Assembly (NCBI GenBank): GCA_030710605.1
Contig: CP092864.1
Coordinates: forward strand, 137,889,255 to 137,953,254
DNA length: 64,000 nt
Direction: 5' to 3'
Source of the DNA: Cordylochernes scorpioides
Taxonomy: Eukaryota; Arthropoda; Arachnida; Pseudoscorpiones; Chernetidae
Shown here: positions 32,661 through 44,111 of the stretch, piece by piece
How the letters are laid out: each line of letters opens with the position of its first letter
Position numbering within the stretch: position 1 is the first letter of the stretch
Position numbers and translations under genes: made by a program
Notes under the pieces: generated by a model
Told to the model about the DNA's origin: nothing
Seen by the model: the letters and a program-made list of their open reading frames with translations, nothing else
Databases searched by the model: none

Positions 32661-33135
32661 AGATGGAAAATTTGCCGGGAGGAAATTAATCCATGGAAGC
32701 AATGGTCGCCTCTCCCGTCAAAATAAACGTCAGAATCTGACGCCATCTATTGACCGTCGCCGCAACTAGCGGCATCGGGTCGGTGACAAAGCCACAACAC
32801 CAACTTTGGCAAACTGATAAGCGTTCACCTAGAGATCATGGTTTCGGGCTAATGGCCCTCGTCAGTCTAGGGCGGACTTTATTCCATGAGATCCACACGG
32901 GATCTAATGGAATCCTCACAATCTACCAAAGAGGTGTTTTGCTGGCAATGTGGCTGGACCAAATCTATTGGCAAAACATAGATGGAAAATTTGGCGGGAG
33001 GAAATTAATCCATGGAAGCAATGGGCGCCTCTCCCGTCAAAATAAACGTCAGAATCTGACGCCATCTATAGATGGTCGACGGTCAATAGATGGCGTCAGA
33101 TTCTGACGTTTATTTTGACGGGAGAGGCGAACATT
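32661..33135 (-). mobile_element. Retrozyme-like 319-bp unit with terminal fold-back
   Basis: 'agatggaaaatttg' recurs at 32661 and 32980, period 319. The second unit stops after 'gacgccatctat' and is followed by an inverted segment ('atagatggcgtcagattctg'), giving a near-perfect palindrome at about 33030-33130. The copy is about 95 percent like the 31-kb copies by eye. Confidence 0.8.
32823..32877 (-). ncRNA. Hammerhead ribozyme motif with stem III mismatch
   Basis: CUGACGA, stem II GGGC/GCCC and GAAA are intact and inner stem I is intact. The cleavage-side sequence is GAUC instead of GGUC, so one of three stem III pairs is lost, and an outer stem I pair becomes G-U. Weakened. Confidence 0.7.
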
Positions 33136-33579
33136 GCTTTCATCTACATAACTGTAATGGTCACATGTGTTGATATTTGGTGACACAAACAGCCGTTTTT
33201 AGCTGAAGAATTCCACTCCCACACATCTCCTTCTGTCACTGCATACCAAAATGTATGTAAACTTCACTCGCTGAAAATATATTTTGAAGATATTTCAGAT
33301 ATGTCAGACAACTTTGGCGAATGTTAAAAAAAACCAATATAAGGTAGCCGGTTGAGTTTTTTTTTTTTTTTTGAAGGGGGGAAAGAAATTAAATATCGGA
33401 CGGTTATCGACTCACATGGGAGGTAAACTTGAAGGATGCCAGCGGCCATACAACCAGAATGGTAGAACGTGAATTGATAGAAAAACGTTTCGTAACCGAT
33501 TTTTAAAGTTTACATTCTATATACTTTTTTTTTATTTTAAAAATTCCTGAAAATTTTCAAGCTCACACATATACTTTGA
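33136..33579. other. Non-coding stretch
   Basis: Unassigned sequence with a poly-T run near 33357-33372. No gene or clear repeat family is recognised. Confidence 0.4.
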
Positions 33580-34014
33580 CTAGCCGAATGACCCGGGCAA
33601 CGCCCGTATTTTACCCGATTGAATATTTTGATTCAAATACTATTTGTTACAATTATAAATTGGCGCCTTATATAAATGTATATGTTAGTTAATAACTATA
33701 GCCTATGTGCTTTATCTGTCTATGTACTGTTGGCTTCCGTAGGCGTCTCTTACTGGGAAAAAGAAAGAGAGGATTCCATTTGGTTATTAACTAATAAATG
33801 GATTTATTTAAGGAGCGACCCGCTCCAACACAATAGTTACAAAAACGAAAAAGCGAGTGGGGGGGGGGGGTTCATGATGGGGGGGGGGGGCAAAGGTGGC
33901 GTGATCGTAGCCAACCAATAGGAGGGCGCCATTCCAAAAAAAAAAAAAAGCAAACGGTGACAGAGACGAAAACTGATTAAGAGATGAAGAATGACGCTCG
34001 TAACTGTATATAGA
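33580..34014 (-). mobile_element. Non-autonomous Helitron, reverse orientation
   Basis: CTAG at 33580-33583 (3' end on the - strand) with a GC hairpin next to it. The 5' TC appears as GA at 34013-34014. Same family as 11647-12050, with two G runs (about 33857-33890) that extend the element. Confidence 0.75.
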
Positions 34015-34020
34015 ATGAAA

Positions 34021-34275
34021 TTTCGAAACTATTATAAACGCGTATGATTATTTTATAAATGTAAACAATTTCTACTGCCCTTACTACAATGGAAAAATTA
34101 ATGGGCCTGGCTCATCAGTGATGAATCCTCCAAGCAGTTTCGCCAGTTTAAGCCAGGTCCTCCCATTAATTTTTCCATTGCAGTAAGGGCAGTAGAAATT
34201 TTTTAAATTTTAAAAGAATCATACGCGTCTATAATAGTTTCGAATTTTCATAACAGATGGCGCGCTAATGTATGA
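34021..34275. repeat. Inverted pair of GATGAGCC-hairpin repeats
   Basis: Left arm 'cgaaactattataaacgcgt' to 'atgggcctggctcatcagtg'; right arm 'cattgcagtaagggcagtag' to 'gatggcgcgctaat'. The pair makes a 250-bp imperfect palindrome. Confidence 0.7.
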
Positions 34276-34400
34276 TAATATACCTTTTATTGACATATTA
34301 TTGACAATTAACATAATTTTATTGACATCTTATCAATACATGCGAAAATGCACAGTCTGCTCTATTATTTTAACATAGTAATTAGATAATTACACAACTA

Positions 34401-34578
34401 CAGTAGAGGCTAAATGAGAGGACCCTCACATTAGAGGAGACCTCTCTATAAAGGACAGTTTTAATTTGCAAAATTACCATTTTTACAATTTAGCAACTCT
34501 CCGGTAAGAGGACACCTCTCTCCTTAAAGGACACTTTGGCTCTGCAATTAGGTGTCCTTTATAAGGGAGGTTCTACTG
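34401..34578. mobile_element. Tigger/pogo-like MITE
   Basis: CAGTAGAGGCTAAATGAGAGG at the left is diverged; AGGGAGGTTCTACTG at the right is conserved; flanked by TA. Interior resembles 16264-16429. Confidence 0.65.
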
Positions 34579-34695
34579 TACCTTTTTTATAGACATATTA
34601 TAGACAATTAATATAAATCATTAGCATCTTGTCAATACAGGTCAAAATACACAGTCTACATTATTATTTTAACATAATAATTAGATATATACACT

Positions 34696-34869
34696 ACTAC
34701 AACATCAATGAGAGGACACTCGCGCTAAAGGACACATCTCAATAAAGGACAGTTTTCATTGCCAAAATTACTATTTTCCTTATTTAGCAACTCTCCGGTA
34801 AGAGGACACCTCTCCCTAAAGGGCACATTGGGTCTTCAATTACGTGTCTTTTACAGGGAGGTTCTACTG
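34696..34869. mobile_element. Tigger/pogo-like MITE, left end eroded
   Basis: The right end AGGGAGGTTCTACTG plus TA is intact, the left TIR is degraded, and the interior is collinear with 34401-34578, about 290 bp away. Their flanks ('agacatattatagacaatta') also repeat, suggesting local duplication. Confidence 0.6.
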
Positions 34870-35090
34870 TACTGGGGATTGTTTCAGTATAATTTATAGA
34901 TAGCCTACTGTATAACATTGTCTGCAAGAAATTCCAGGTTCCCCGAGTAAAGAGATTTCTGGCGAGAGAATTCATCGTTATTTCTAACGGCCATTCTGGG
35001 CAGGAAGCGGCCCACCTCCTAATTAAATAAATTATTCACAGCGGATATTCTCCCTGCTGGGTTCGACCATCGTGTTGGAGCAGCCATTTC

Positions 35091-35770
35091 TACTTTATCA
35101 GCCTTTTCTTCCTTTCTGCCGATATAGTTAGGTCTTTCATAGAACGTTTCTCTATTGATGTAACCCGGATTCCTGTGAAGAGTCTCAGATGTCTTCATAC
35201 ATCTCTATCACTGCAGTCGCAATGTCCACTATCTTGGGCGTGTGAAGCTGCTGCTCAGGGTCCATGTGAATTTCTGTTGTTGTTTTCGGGTCCAATGAAA
35301 AGCCTCAGATGTCTCCATACATCTCTATCACTGCAGTTGCAATATCCTCTATCTTGGGTGTGTAAAGCTACTTTTCTGAGTCCATGTCAATTTTCTGTCG
35401 TTGTTGTTGCCGTGTCCAATGAAGAGTCTCAGATGTCTCCATACATCTCTATCACTGCAGTTGCAATATCCACTATCTTGGGCGTGTAAAGCTCCTGCTC
35501 TGAGTCCATGTGAATTTTCTGTCGTTGTTGTTGTCGTGTCCAATGAAGAGTCTCAGATGTCTCCATGCATCTTTATCACTGCAGTTGCAATATCCTCTAT
35601 CTTGGGCGTGTAAAGCTACTGCTCTGAGTCCATGTGAATTTTCTGTCGTTGTTGTTGTCGTGTCCAATGAAGAGTCTCAGATGTCTCCATGCATCTCTAT
35701 CACTGCAGTTGCAATATCCTCTATCTTGGGTGTGTAAAGCTGCTTTTCTGGGTCCATGTCAATTTTCTGC
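35091..35770. repeat. Duplicate of the Penelope/124-bp minisatellite block
   Basis: 35091-35180 is the reverse-oriented Penelope endonuclease segment found at 26876-26965. Five or more 124-bp units follow (starts 35186, 35306, 35430, 35554, 35678). The first three units match those at 27 kb almost exactly. Confidence 0.85.
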
Positions 35771-35779
35771 GGCCATTGC

Positions 35780-36170
35780 TGGACATGAGAATATGTGTTA
35801 GTTCCACACAAGGACAGTTGTTACATGTCCTGTAGGTTCTTCGCTATAAAGTATAAAATAAGAATATAAACAGTAGAGCAATGCGTTTCTTTATTACGCA
35901 TTAGAAACGCATATATTGCAACTGTTTATATTTTTATTTTAGTACTATTTATTTTTACAAGAAAACATTCTGTGGCTCTTTAAATACTTTGAAAATTTGT
36001 AAATTGTAATTTTTGACTCTTCCGACTCAAAAGGTTGCCTACCCCTGTCCTAGAAGGATATCACACAACGCTTTTTTTTTTGTTAAAATAAGAAATAGAA
36101 TTTTGAAAAAAAGGTTTGCATAATTTAACCGAGGGCTATCTAGGTTTGGAGATATTTGGAAAAAAAACTA
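35780..36170. other. Repeat relics including partial hAT MITE
   Basis: 35880-35930 holds a small inverted repeat ('aatgcgtttctttattacgc' / 'gcattagaaacgcat'). 35940-36045 is a partial reverse hAT MITE ending 'ggttgcctacccctg'. No gene. Confidence 0.5.
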
Positions 36171-36174
36171 TTTA

Positions 36175-36563
36175 AAGTAGAACCTCCCTATAAAGGACAC
36201 CTAATTGCAGGGCCAGTCCTTTAGAGAGAGGTGTTTACCGGAGAGTTGCTAAATACAGTAGAACCTCCCTGTAAAGGACACCTAATTGCAGAGCCAAAGT
36301 GTCCTTTAGGGAGAGGTGTCCTCTTACCGGAGAGTTACTAAATAGTAAAAATGGTAATTTTGCAAATGAAAACTGTCCTTTGTAGAGAGGTGTCCTCTTG
36401 CCGGAGAGTTGCTATATAGTAAAAATTATAATTTTACAAATGAAAACTGTACTTTGTAGAGAGGCGTTCTCTTATCGGAGAGTTGCTAAATAGTAAAAAT
36501 GGTAATTTTGTAAATGAAAACTGTCCTTTGCAGAGAGGTGTCCGCTAAAGGGAGGTTCTACTG
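36175..36563. mobile_element. Nested Tigger/pogo-like MITEs
   Basis: A partial copy at 36175-36255 is followed by a complete one at 36256-36563 (CAG...CTG flanked by TA). The complete copy has three internal repeats of 'gagagttgctaaatagtaaa', making it longer than its 166-bp relatives. Confidence 0.7.
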
Positions 36564-36944
36564 TAATAGATAATACAAAAATACATAGAGAATTTCAGAG
36601 AGTGGCATTTCTTTCTATTGAATTAGTCTTCAAGAGTTTCCACTTGGAGCGTCGAATCGTATTTAAGTCTCTCCAACCTGGGGCCGTCTGTAAGAAGATT
36701 TCTCGAGAACCTCTTAAAGGATTTCTCAAACTGTCCTAAATGTCACTGGGTCGAGATTTATTTCTGTAATGTATATCTCAAACACACACACATATATGTG
36801 AAAATTCGAAACTATTATCGACGCGTTTGATTCTTTTAAAAATTAAACAATTTCTACTTCCCTTACTGCAATGGAATAATTAAAGGGAGGGCCTGGCTCA
36901 TCAGTGGTGAACCCTCCCAGCGGTTTCGCCAGTTTAATCTATCA

Positions 36945-37312
36945 GATGGCGTCAGGTTTTGACGTTTATTTTGACGGTAGAGTCGCCCTATGCTTCTATG
37001 TATCAATTTCCTCCCGGCAAATTTTCCACCTATATTCTAGCCATAGATTTGGCCCAGCCAACTTGTCAGCAAAACACCTCTTTGGTAGATTGTGAAGATT
37101 CCATTAGATCCCGTGTGGATCTCATGGAATAAAGTCTGCCCTAGACTGACAAGGGCCATTAGCCCGAAACCATGGTCTCTAGGTGGACGCTTCTCAGTTT
37201 GCCAAAGCTGGTGTTGTGGCTTTGTCACCGACCCGAGGCCGCTAATTGCGGCGACGGTCAATAGATGGCGTCAGGTTTTGACGTTTATTTTGACGGGAGA
37301 GGCGCCCTATGC
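36945..37312 (+). mobile_element. Retrozyme-like 319-bp unit, ~1.15 copies
   Basis: 'gatggcgtcagg' recurs at 36945 and 37264, exactly 319 bp apart. It ends 'ctatgcttc' plus (TA)n. It carries one mutated hammerhead. The left border fuses to a GATGAGCC-hairpin repeat (36800-36943). Confidence 0.85.
37134..37188 (+). ncRNA. Inactivated hammerhead ribozyme (G8 to A)
   Basis: Collinear with 31906-31960 and with all stems present, but the core reads CUGACAA: position 37151, equivalent to the catalytic G8, is A. G8 acts as general acid in hammerhead cleavage, so this copy should be inactive. Confidence 0.8.
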
Positions 37313-38390
37313 TTCTATATATATATATACTATTTATTTAGAAGAATATATATATTTTATTTTTTATATTCCTGTACTTGGAATAATGTATTGTTTTTTA
37401 AAATCGTGTGCATTTTAAAATGGAGTTTATTTTTTAGCTTGGCTCATCAGTGGTGAACCCTACCAGCAGTTTCGTCAAATTAATCTACCAGACCACTTCT
37501 TTAGAGCTCTAATACTGTATTAGATCATTCTGATTTTATAGGCTACACTGAAGAGTGGAATCTTAGAAAAATGGTATTTAAGTAAACTATGGACATAAAC
37601 TTTTAAGACATTAAAATTGCATTTAAATATTTGCATCGAGCAATCCTCTTCCGCAAACAATAAGTGTTTCCTTCCAGTCATTACGATATAGCCTGATATA
37701 GTTTCATCCAGATAGATCAAATATTGTAGAATTCTAAAAGAGTCAAACAAAGCCGTAACCTAATGCTTCTTCTGGCATTCTAAATAGCTCTAGCAAACCA
37801 GACCTAAAGATCCAATTCCCCAGAGATGTTTGGTTGAGCTCCCTGTGATGCAAACAGTCATTGGACCCACTATAGTCACAAAGAACCATCCTTGGGATGT
37901 TCCCAGAATAAAAATGGTTGAAAGATTCAGAAGAAGAACAACATCTATTTAAAGCAGAAGACAAAGAAGTGTGAGAGCAGAAGAAACCAGGGCAATCAGG
38001 GCAACGAACTCTAGCTAGACGATATCGTCAAGGACGCCAAGAGAAGACAGATGGGCTCGTAAAAAAAAAAAACGGGAGAATGACCTTACAAGACACACGG
38101 AAGCTGACTCTAAAATAAACAACTTTTTCTAATCTTAAGCCTTGGCAAACGATACGATAGATATTTCTGGAGTCTAGTTGGCAACAGTACTTTGGACGAA
38201 GACATTGTCTGACACCATTGTCATGGACAAGAAAATGTCCCATGGCCTTGCTATCCTCAGCCAAAACAACCGCACTATTCTCAGAAGCTTTTGTCTTCAC
38301 TTTTTTTTCTTTGTCGTTGCTCGCCTTGATGTTCCACTTTGGTATAGAAGTCTTTGTCTGATGGCTTTGACTGTCACTTCCGGCAACTGG
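37313..38390. other. Mixed unassigned sequence
   Basis: 37430-37510 is a GATGAGCC repeat. 37500-37680 is the reverse of 1075-1210. The remainder is unassigned, including two short opposing open stretches at 38028-38486 without recognisable domains. Confidence 0.4.
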
Positions 38391-39420
38391 AATCTTCGGC
38401 TCTCAAAACTTTCTGTGGCTAGAACCTTCGGCAGTTGGAACCTTCGAGAATTTGAACCTTCAGATCCCAAAACCTTCAGTAGCTAGAACCTTCGGCATCA
38501 CAACCTTCAGTAGCTAGAACTTTCGACTCCCAAAACCTTCGGCTGTTAGAATCTTCGGTAGCTAGAATCTTCGTTAGCTAGAACCTTTGTCAGCTAGAAC
38601 CTTCGGTAGCTAGAATCTTTGACAGCTAGAACCTTCGGTAGCTAGAACCTTTGACAGCTAGAACCTTCGGTAACTAGAACCATTGACAGCTAGAACCTTT
38701 GGTAGCTAGAACCTTTGACAGCTAGAACGTTCGGTAGCTAGAACCTTTGACAGCTAGAACCTTCGGTAGCTAGAACCTTTGACAGCTAGAACCTTCGGTA
38801 GCTAGAATCTTCGTTAGCTAGAACGTTCGGTAGCTAGAACCTTTGACAGCTAGAACCTTCGGTAGCTAGAACCTTTGACAGCTAGAACCTTCGGTAGCTA
38901 GAGCCTTTGTCAGCTAGAACCTTTGACAACTAGAACCTTTGGCAGCTAGAACCTTCGGTAGCTAGAACCTTCGGTAGCTAGAACCTTTGTCAGCTAGAAC
39001 CTTTGACAACTAGAACCTTTGGCAGCTAGAACCTTCGGTAGCTAGAACCTTCGGTAGCTAGAACCTTTGTCAGCTAGAACCTTTGACAACTAGAACCTTT
39101 GGCAGCTAGAACCTTCGGTAGCTACAACCTTTGGCAGCTAGAACCTTTGATAGCTAGAACCTTTGGCAGATAAAACTTTTGGCAGCTAGAACCTTTGATA
39201 GCTAGAACCTTTGGCAGTTAGAACCTTTGGCAGCCTTCGGTAGCTAGAACTTTTGGAAGCTAGAACCTTTGACAGCTAGAACCTTTGGCAGCTAGAACTT
39301 TTGGCAGCTAGAACCTTTGGCAGCTAGAACCTTCGGTAGCTAGAACCCTCGGTTCCCAAAACCTTCTACAAACAGAACCTTCGACAACTAGAACTTTCGA
39401 AACTGCGAGTTTTCAGCCAT
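38390..39420. repeat. 16/32-bp minisatellite
   Basis: About sixty copies of a 16-bp unit AGCTAGAACCTTYGRY. Forms ending ttcggt and ttgac alternate, giving a 32-bp higher order and an occasional larger block (38890-39130). Edges are diverged ('tcccaaaaccttc'). All three frames have stops; no gene. Confidence 0.9.
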
Positions 39421-39599
39421 TAGAATCTTCTACAACTAAATCCTGGGCACGAGGCCCATGTTGAAGCAGGTTAGAAAGACAAATTGATTTTCAAAGCCCA
39501 TTATATTCTTGCACAAGTCCCACCAATATGTACAAGCGACTAGATGGAACACTGACTACTTGCGATTACGATATCGAACTGCTTTTATGTGGAACCCTT

Positions 39600-39800
39600 C
39601 CAGTAAATGTTGATGTCGCCAGTTGTCTATATATATATATTTTTCGAAAACAACAGAGACAATTTTATTCATACTTGGTTATCTCGTGTATCTTCAATAA
39701 AAGACACTGTGTATAAATTATATTTCAGAGTTATTGTCTGAATATCGATATACATGCTGAAAGGTACAACTTACATAAGTTTTGTTCATGTATGTACCTT
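39600..39800. mobile_element. Fragment of the 'cttggttatctcgtg' MITE
   Basis: Internal block plus one terminal repeat ending 'cataagttttgttcatg'. Diverged relative of 4398-5440. Confidence 0.6.
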
Positions 39801-40224
39801 TTCAAATTCCAAAACTAGTAAATATTTTTTTATAACAGAATATACAGTTTGACATATGATGACATTTGATTCACGTTTTGTTTTTGATCGAGGGAAATAT
39901 GTTTATGATCATGTAACAACAGATAAGACGTACATTTTTACCATTGCCAAATATGTAATGTACAAATTCTGGATAAGTATAGATTTTAACTATGACTATA
40001 ACATCGAGTTTGACTCACTTTTAGAGGCTCAATGTTTATATATAAATGGTTTGAATATATACTCTCTCAATGCCTCTATATTCATCATTACTTGCTAAAA
40101 GAACACTTGCCACAGAAAAATAACTTACTTTTAAAGAAATAGAAACAGTAGCCAAAACAAAAATAAACAAGAACTGAAGGATCCCACCTAAGCACAGTTG
40201 GTACAGTGGAGTGAACCCAGGAGG

Positions 40225-40445
40225 AGCTCTGAACATCAGAAATAGACAGCATCAAACAACACTAACAAGATTTAGAACAGGCCATCTCAAGCCATTGAAG
40301 ATAGAAAATAATAACAAAATGTAGCTTGGCACCTGCAGCTCCAGAACACATTTTGGCTTGCATTAGATGCACTAAACAGGACCTTTGGGAGAGGCCGCTA
40401 AACAGCTCGAGGAGCATGAACTCATGGAATTCGTGTAATCTTTAC
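40225..40445 (+). pseudogene. Broken LINE ORF2 tail
   Basis: One frame reads TTLTRFRTGHLKPLKIENNNK before a stop, and then a shifted frame resembles the C...C...H...C tail. The RFRTGH block matches LINE ORF2 C-termini. It is multiply interrupted. Confidence 0.45.
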
Positions 40446-40459
40446 ACAAGGGGATAAGA

Positions 40460-42060
40460 AACAACAACAACAAACTAAACCTTTACCTCATGTAAAACTG
40501 ACTTTACTATGTGTATATAGCTATGGATACTTTCATATGTAAATATTACTATATAAATAATGATATGTAGTTAATAATATGGTCTGAATAAAGAGTTTTA
40601 AAACTTAGCTTGACATAGGTTCAAGTTCATGTACGAGGTCACTAAAGGAACCCATAGAGTTTACTGTATTCAGCATAAAAAAAATGGCTTTCAAAATTCT
40701 TTTCAATTGGCGAAACCGCTGAGAGTGTTCACCACTGATGAGCCAAGCCCTCTCATTCAATAACTTTTATCATTTCAGTAAGGTCTAGAGAAAAAATCTG
40801 ATGATATTTTTGAAATTAATTGTTATAAATTTTATCGATAGAGAGCAAATCGAATTTATAAAAATCATTTTGCCATAGAAATAGATCAATTGATATAAGA
40901 ATCAATACAAAAATATTCCTAATATAAATTAACAAAAAGTGAAAATATAACCATAGTTCAAGATAAAATAGTGAAAAGAGCGTTTAAAAACAACAAAATA
41001 TTTCACACAATGAGTTTCTTTCTATTTTAAAATGCTAGCTTTCAAGCGATAATCGCTTTTCAACAGGCTTAATAAAAACATCGACTATATATATGTTCTG
41101 AAAATAGAGCACAATCCATATTTAAATATTTAGATAATAAAAAGGCAAATATTAGATTGAATAAAAGATTTATTTGCCAATACAAAAATGTAATGATTAA
41201 GGTTGGCATTCAGCCAAACGAAATATTGGCAAATAAATATATTTTTAAATCCAATATATACATTTTTTATTACCTATATATATGTGTGTACACAGTTCTT
41301 GTAAGATATAGTCGATAATTTTAATTAAGCCTTTTGAAGAGCGATTATCACTTGAAAGCTTTCATTATAAAATAAAAAGAAACTCATTATGAGAAAAAAA
41401 TTATAATTTTTATAACCTACTTTTATTTTAAATATCCAATTATATAGGTAAATAAAAACAAAATAAAATTGTTTTTATAAATTCAATTGTAATTTTCCAT
41501 GTCCATTTCCCAATACGTTGAAATCAAACGAACAAATAAGAAGCAGAAGAAGTTAACTGCTGGCAAGGCAGTGTTGCCCAACCGTTCACAGACAAAGAAA
41601 GCTCAACGTCCTCGGAAATATAAATAGCTGGCACCACGTACTGTAAAAAACATTAGTAAAATAGAAGGGGTCGTTGCTGAGTCGTCTGCTTGCGTCTTCT
41701 TACAGTTGATTATTTCTTTTGCTCACTCTCTAATTAGCTAGGCCTGACAGCTGTGCTGATCGTGGGAAACCTCTCACTTATTCTTTCTTTGTTTTTTAAA
41801 AATGATATTCACACACAAATTAAAATTTAGTTTTTTAAATTGTTATTTTTTCTTGTAGGTGAATGTACTACTTTGTTGAATTCATCACTCCGTCTCTCTG
41901 TGATGTCAATTTATATTTGTGATGATAAAATTGATTTAATAAAATCAACAAACAATCCAGGGCCAGGTTTCGTTAGCTATTTTTTTAAATATTATATAGT
42001 ATTCTTAGGCCTATATAACCTCCAACAGGAGAACTAGAATTATGACTTCCATCTAACTAT
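40460..42060. other. AT-rich region with small hairpin repeats
   Basis: A GATGAGCC repeat lies at 40710-40785. Hairpin-plus-GAAA motifs lie at 41035-41065, 41190-41240 and 41335-41365 ('agcgattatcgctt'; 'ggttggc...gccaaacgaaat'), arranged as inverted copies around 41100-41300. No gene is seen; short frames are compositional. Confidence 0.5.
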
Positions 42061-42069
42061 ATAAGCCGA

Positions 42070-42600
42070 CATTGGTATGCTCAAATATACACTCATAGAC
42101 AAAACTTAAGGAAGTTGTACCTTTTAGCATGTATATCGGGATTCAGACAATAACTCTGAAAGTTACTCATGGACAAAATCTAAGGAAGTTGTACCTTTCA
42201 GCATGTATATCGGGATTCAGACAATAACTATGAAAGATACACTCATAGACAAAACTTAAGGAAGTTGTACCTTTTAACATGTATATCGGTATTCAGACAA
42301 TAATTCTGAAAGATACACTCATAGACAAAACTTAAAGAAGTTGTACCTTTCAGCATATATATCGGGATTCAGACAATACCTCTGAATGATACACTCATGG
42401 ACAACACTCAAGGAAGTTGTACCTTTTAGCATGTATATCGGGATTAAGACAATAACTCTGAAAGGAGTGACCTTTATTGAAGACACGAGATAACCAAATG
42501 TAAACAAAATTGCTTCTGTCTCTTTAAAAACAACTGATAACTGGCGACATCAAAGACTTTTAATTTCCTTTAAGTTTTGTTCATGCGTGTATATATTTAC
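42070..42600. mobile_element. MITE with terminal repeats amplified, reverse orientation
   Basis: Five to six 76-bp-type terminal units ('aacttaaggaagttgtacct', 'gtatatcgggattcagacaa'), then the internal 'gaagacacgagataacc' block, and a far terminus 'aagttttgttcatgcgtgta'. Same structure as 4398-5440, inverted. Confidence 0.75.
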
Positions 42601-42838
42601 GCTAGTTTGTAGTTTTGCAGAGTAATCGACCTTGGTTTATTGGTATTGTACATGTTTCCTGAGCGGGTTTCCATAATAAAGGTAAATTAAAAGAAAGTAA
42701 ATAATGAAATAGTTACCTTCACAAGTTTATTTGTTGTCCTCGTAGTTGCCGTAGTCTCAGTTGTTCTGTCCTCCTCACGTCTATCTTCAGTGGTGTGTTG
42801 TAGTTCCCCCGCTGGTGTTTACTATACATTATAATCTA

Positions 42839-43245
42839 CTAGCCGAATGACCCGGGCAACGCCCGTGTTTTACCCGATTGAATGTTTTGATTCAAATACT
42901 ATTGTTACAATTATAAATTAGCGCCTTAAATAAATGCATATATTAGTTAATAACTATAGCCTATGTGCTTTATCTGTCTATGTACTGTTGGCTTCCGTAG
43001 GCGTCTCTTACTGGGAAAAAGAAAGAGAGGATTCCATTTGGTTATTAACTAATATATGCATTTATTTAAGGAGCGACCCGCTCCAACACAATAGTTACAA
43101 AAACGAAGAAGCGAGTGGGGGGGGGGGGGGGGGCGTGATCGTAGCCAACCAATAGGAGAGCGCCATTCCAAAAAAAAAAAAAAAGCAAACGGTGACAGAG
43201 ATGAAAAATTATTAAGAACGCATGACGCTCGTAACTGTATATAGA
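42839..43245 (-). mobile_element. Non-autonomous Helitron, reverse orientation
   Basis: CTAG at 42839-42842, GC hairpin, and GA at 43244-43245 for the 5' TC. Nearly identical to 33580-34014 and the reverse of 11647-12050. Contains a run of about 18 G at about 43117-43134. Confidence 0.75.
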
Positions 43246-43249
43246 ATTA

Positions 43250-43780
43250 TAATACATACTCTCTGTTTCGTTATATAATATATAATCTATATATGTAAAT
43301 TGTTAATTTATATTATTATTCAAATTAATTATATAAAAATACATACTGGGTAGTTGGCGATCTATGGATAAATTCCAGGAGCCTGGTTTTTTTTTACCTT
43401 TATGTTGCTACTACTTATAAAATACTATAAACTTTCATGAAAAAAGGTATAGAAATTATGATGCAGCAATATATATATGGGCTGAGTTTGTGCATACAAA
43501 AATGCCTCGATAAAGGTTGGCGTTCAGCCAACCGAAATATTGGCGAATAAATATTTTATTCAATCCAATATAGGCCTTTTTACTATATTGTTCAACTACC
43601 GATATGTAAATAATTAGTTAAACAATTGTAAATAGATATGCAAATTTCCAATATAGTGGCTTAAATACTTGGCTTATAACGCGTCTACGTGTCTGTATTG
43701 CATTCTAAAAAAAAAAAATAAAGAACATACTATATAATTTTTGATAATAAAAAGACATATATCGGATACTAGGGACAAAG
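43250..43780. other. AT-rich non-coding stretch
   Basis: Holds a hairpin-plus-GAAA motif at 43513-43547 (GGTTGGC/GCCAACC followed by GAAAT), related to 41196-41230. Otherwise unassigned. Confidence 0.5.
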
Positions 43781-43784
43781 TACA

Positions 43785-44060
43785 AAACTTGATGGAATCC
43801 TTGGCAGAAACACGTCAGATCCATGTCAGCAACTACAATAATTGCAAACTGTGGGTCACAGCTCCCATAGGGAAGAAGCTATGTATCAAAGTATTTATTA
43901 TTTTATTAATAGAGTATCAATTTTTATGTTTTTTTTTTGCTATTCTGTGAACTTACCTCATTGCTTATCTTTTGTTTATCATTCATAGTTTGTTCTTGCC
44001 TTAAATAAATTACTGTGTCATCCTGAAGTTTGACTTTTCTAACTTTCCACGTGGCAATAT
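43785..44060. repeat. Dispersed repeats just upstream of the TSP1 exon
   Basis: 43785-43870 is the reverse of 19450-19530. 43885-44057 is a copy of the TGTAGCAAAG...CACGTGGCA repeat. It ends only about 55 bp before the exon's splice acceptor. Confidence 0.6.
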
Positions 44061-44111
44061 TTAGGATTTTTAAAAAAAGTAGACGACCGCATGTCGGGGT
44101 GTGTGTGACAG

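Noticed and set aside
31148-33106. Frames reading MTVAATSGLGSVTKPQ or MKIPLDPVWISW
   Set aside because: Present identically on opposite strands because the 319-bp unit is inverted; the conserved signal is the ribozyme, not a protein.
33676-33921. Conserved short protein (LVNNYSLCALSVYVLLASVG) shared by three loci
   Set aside because: All three loci are copies of one non-autonomous Helitron; conservation follows from recent transposition.
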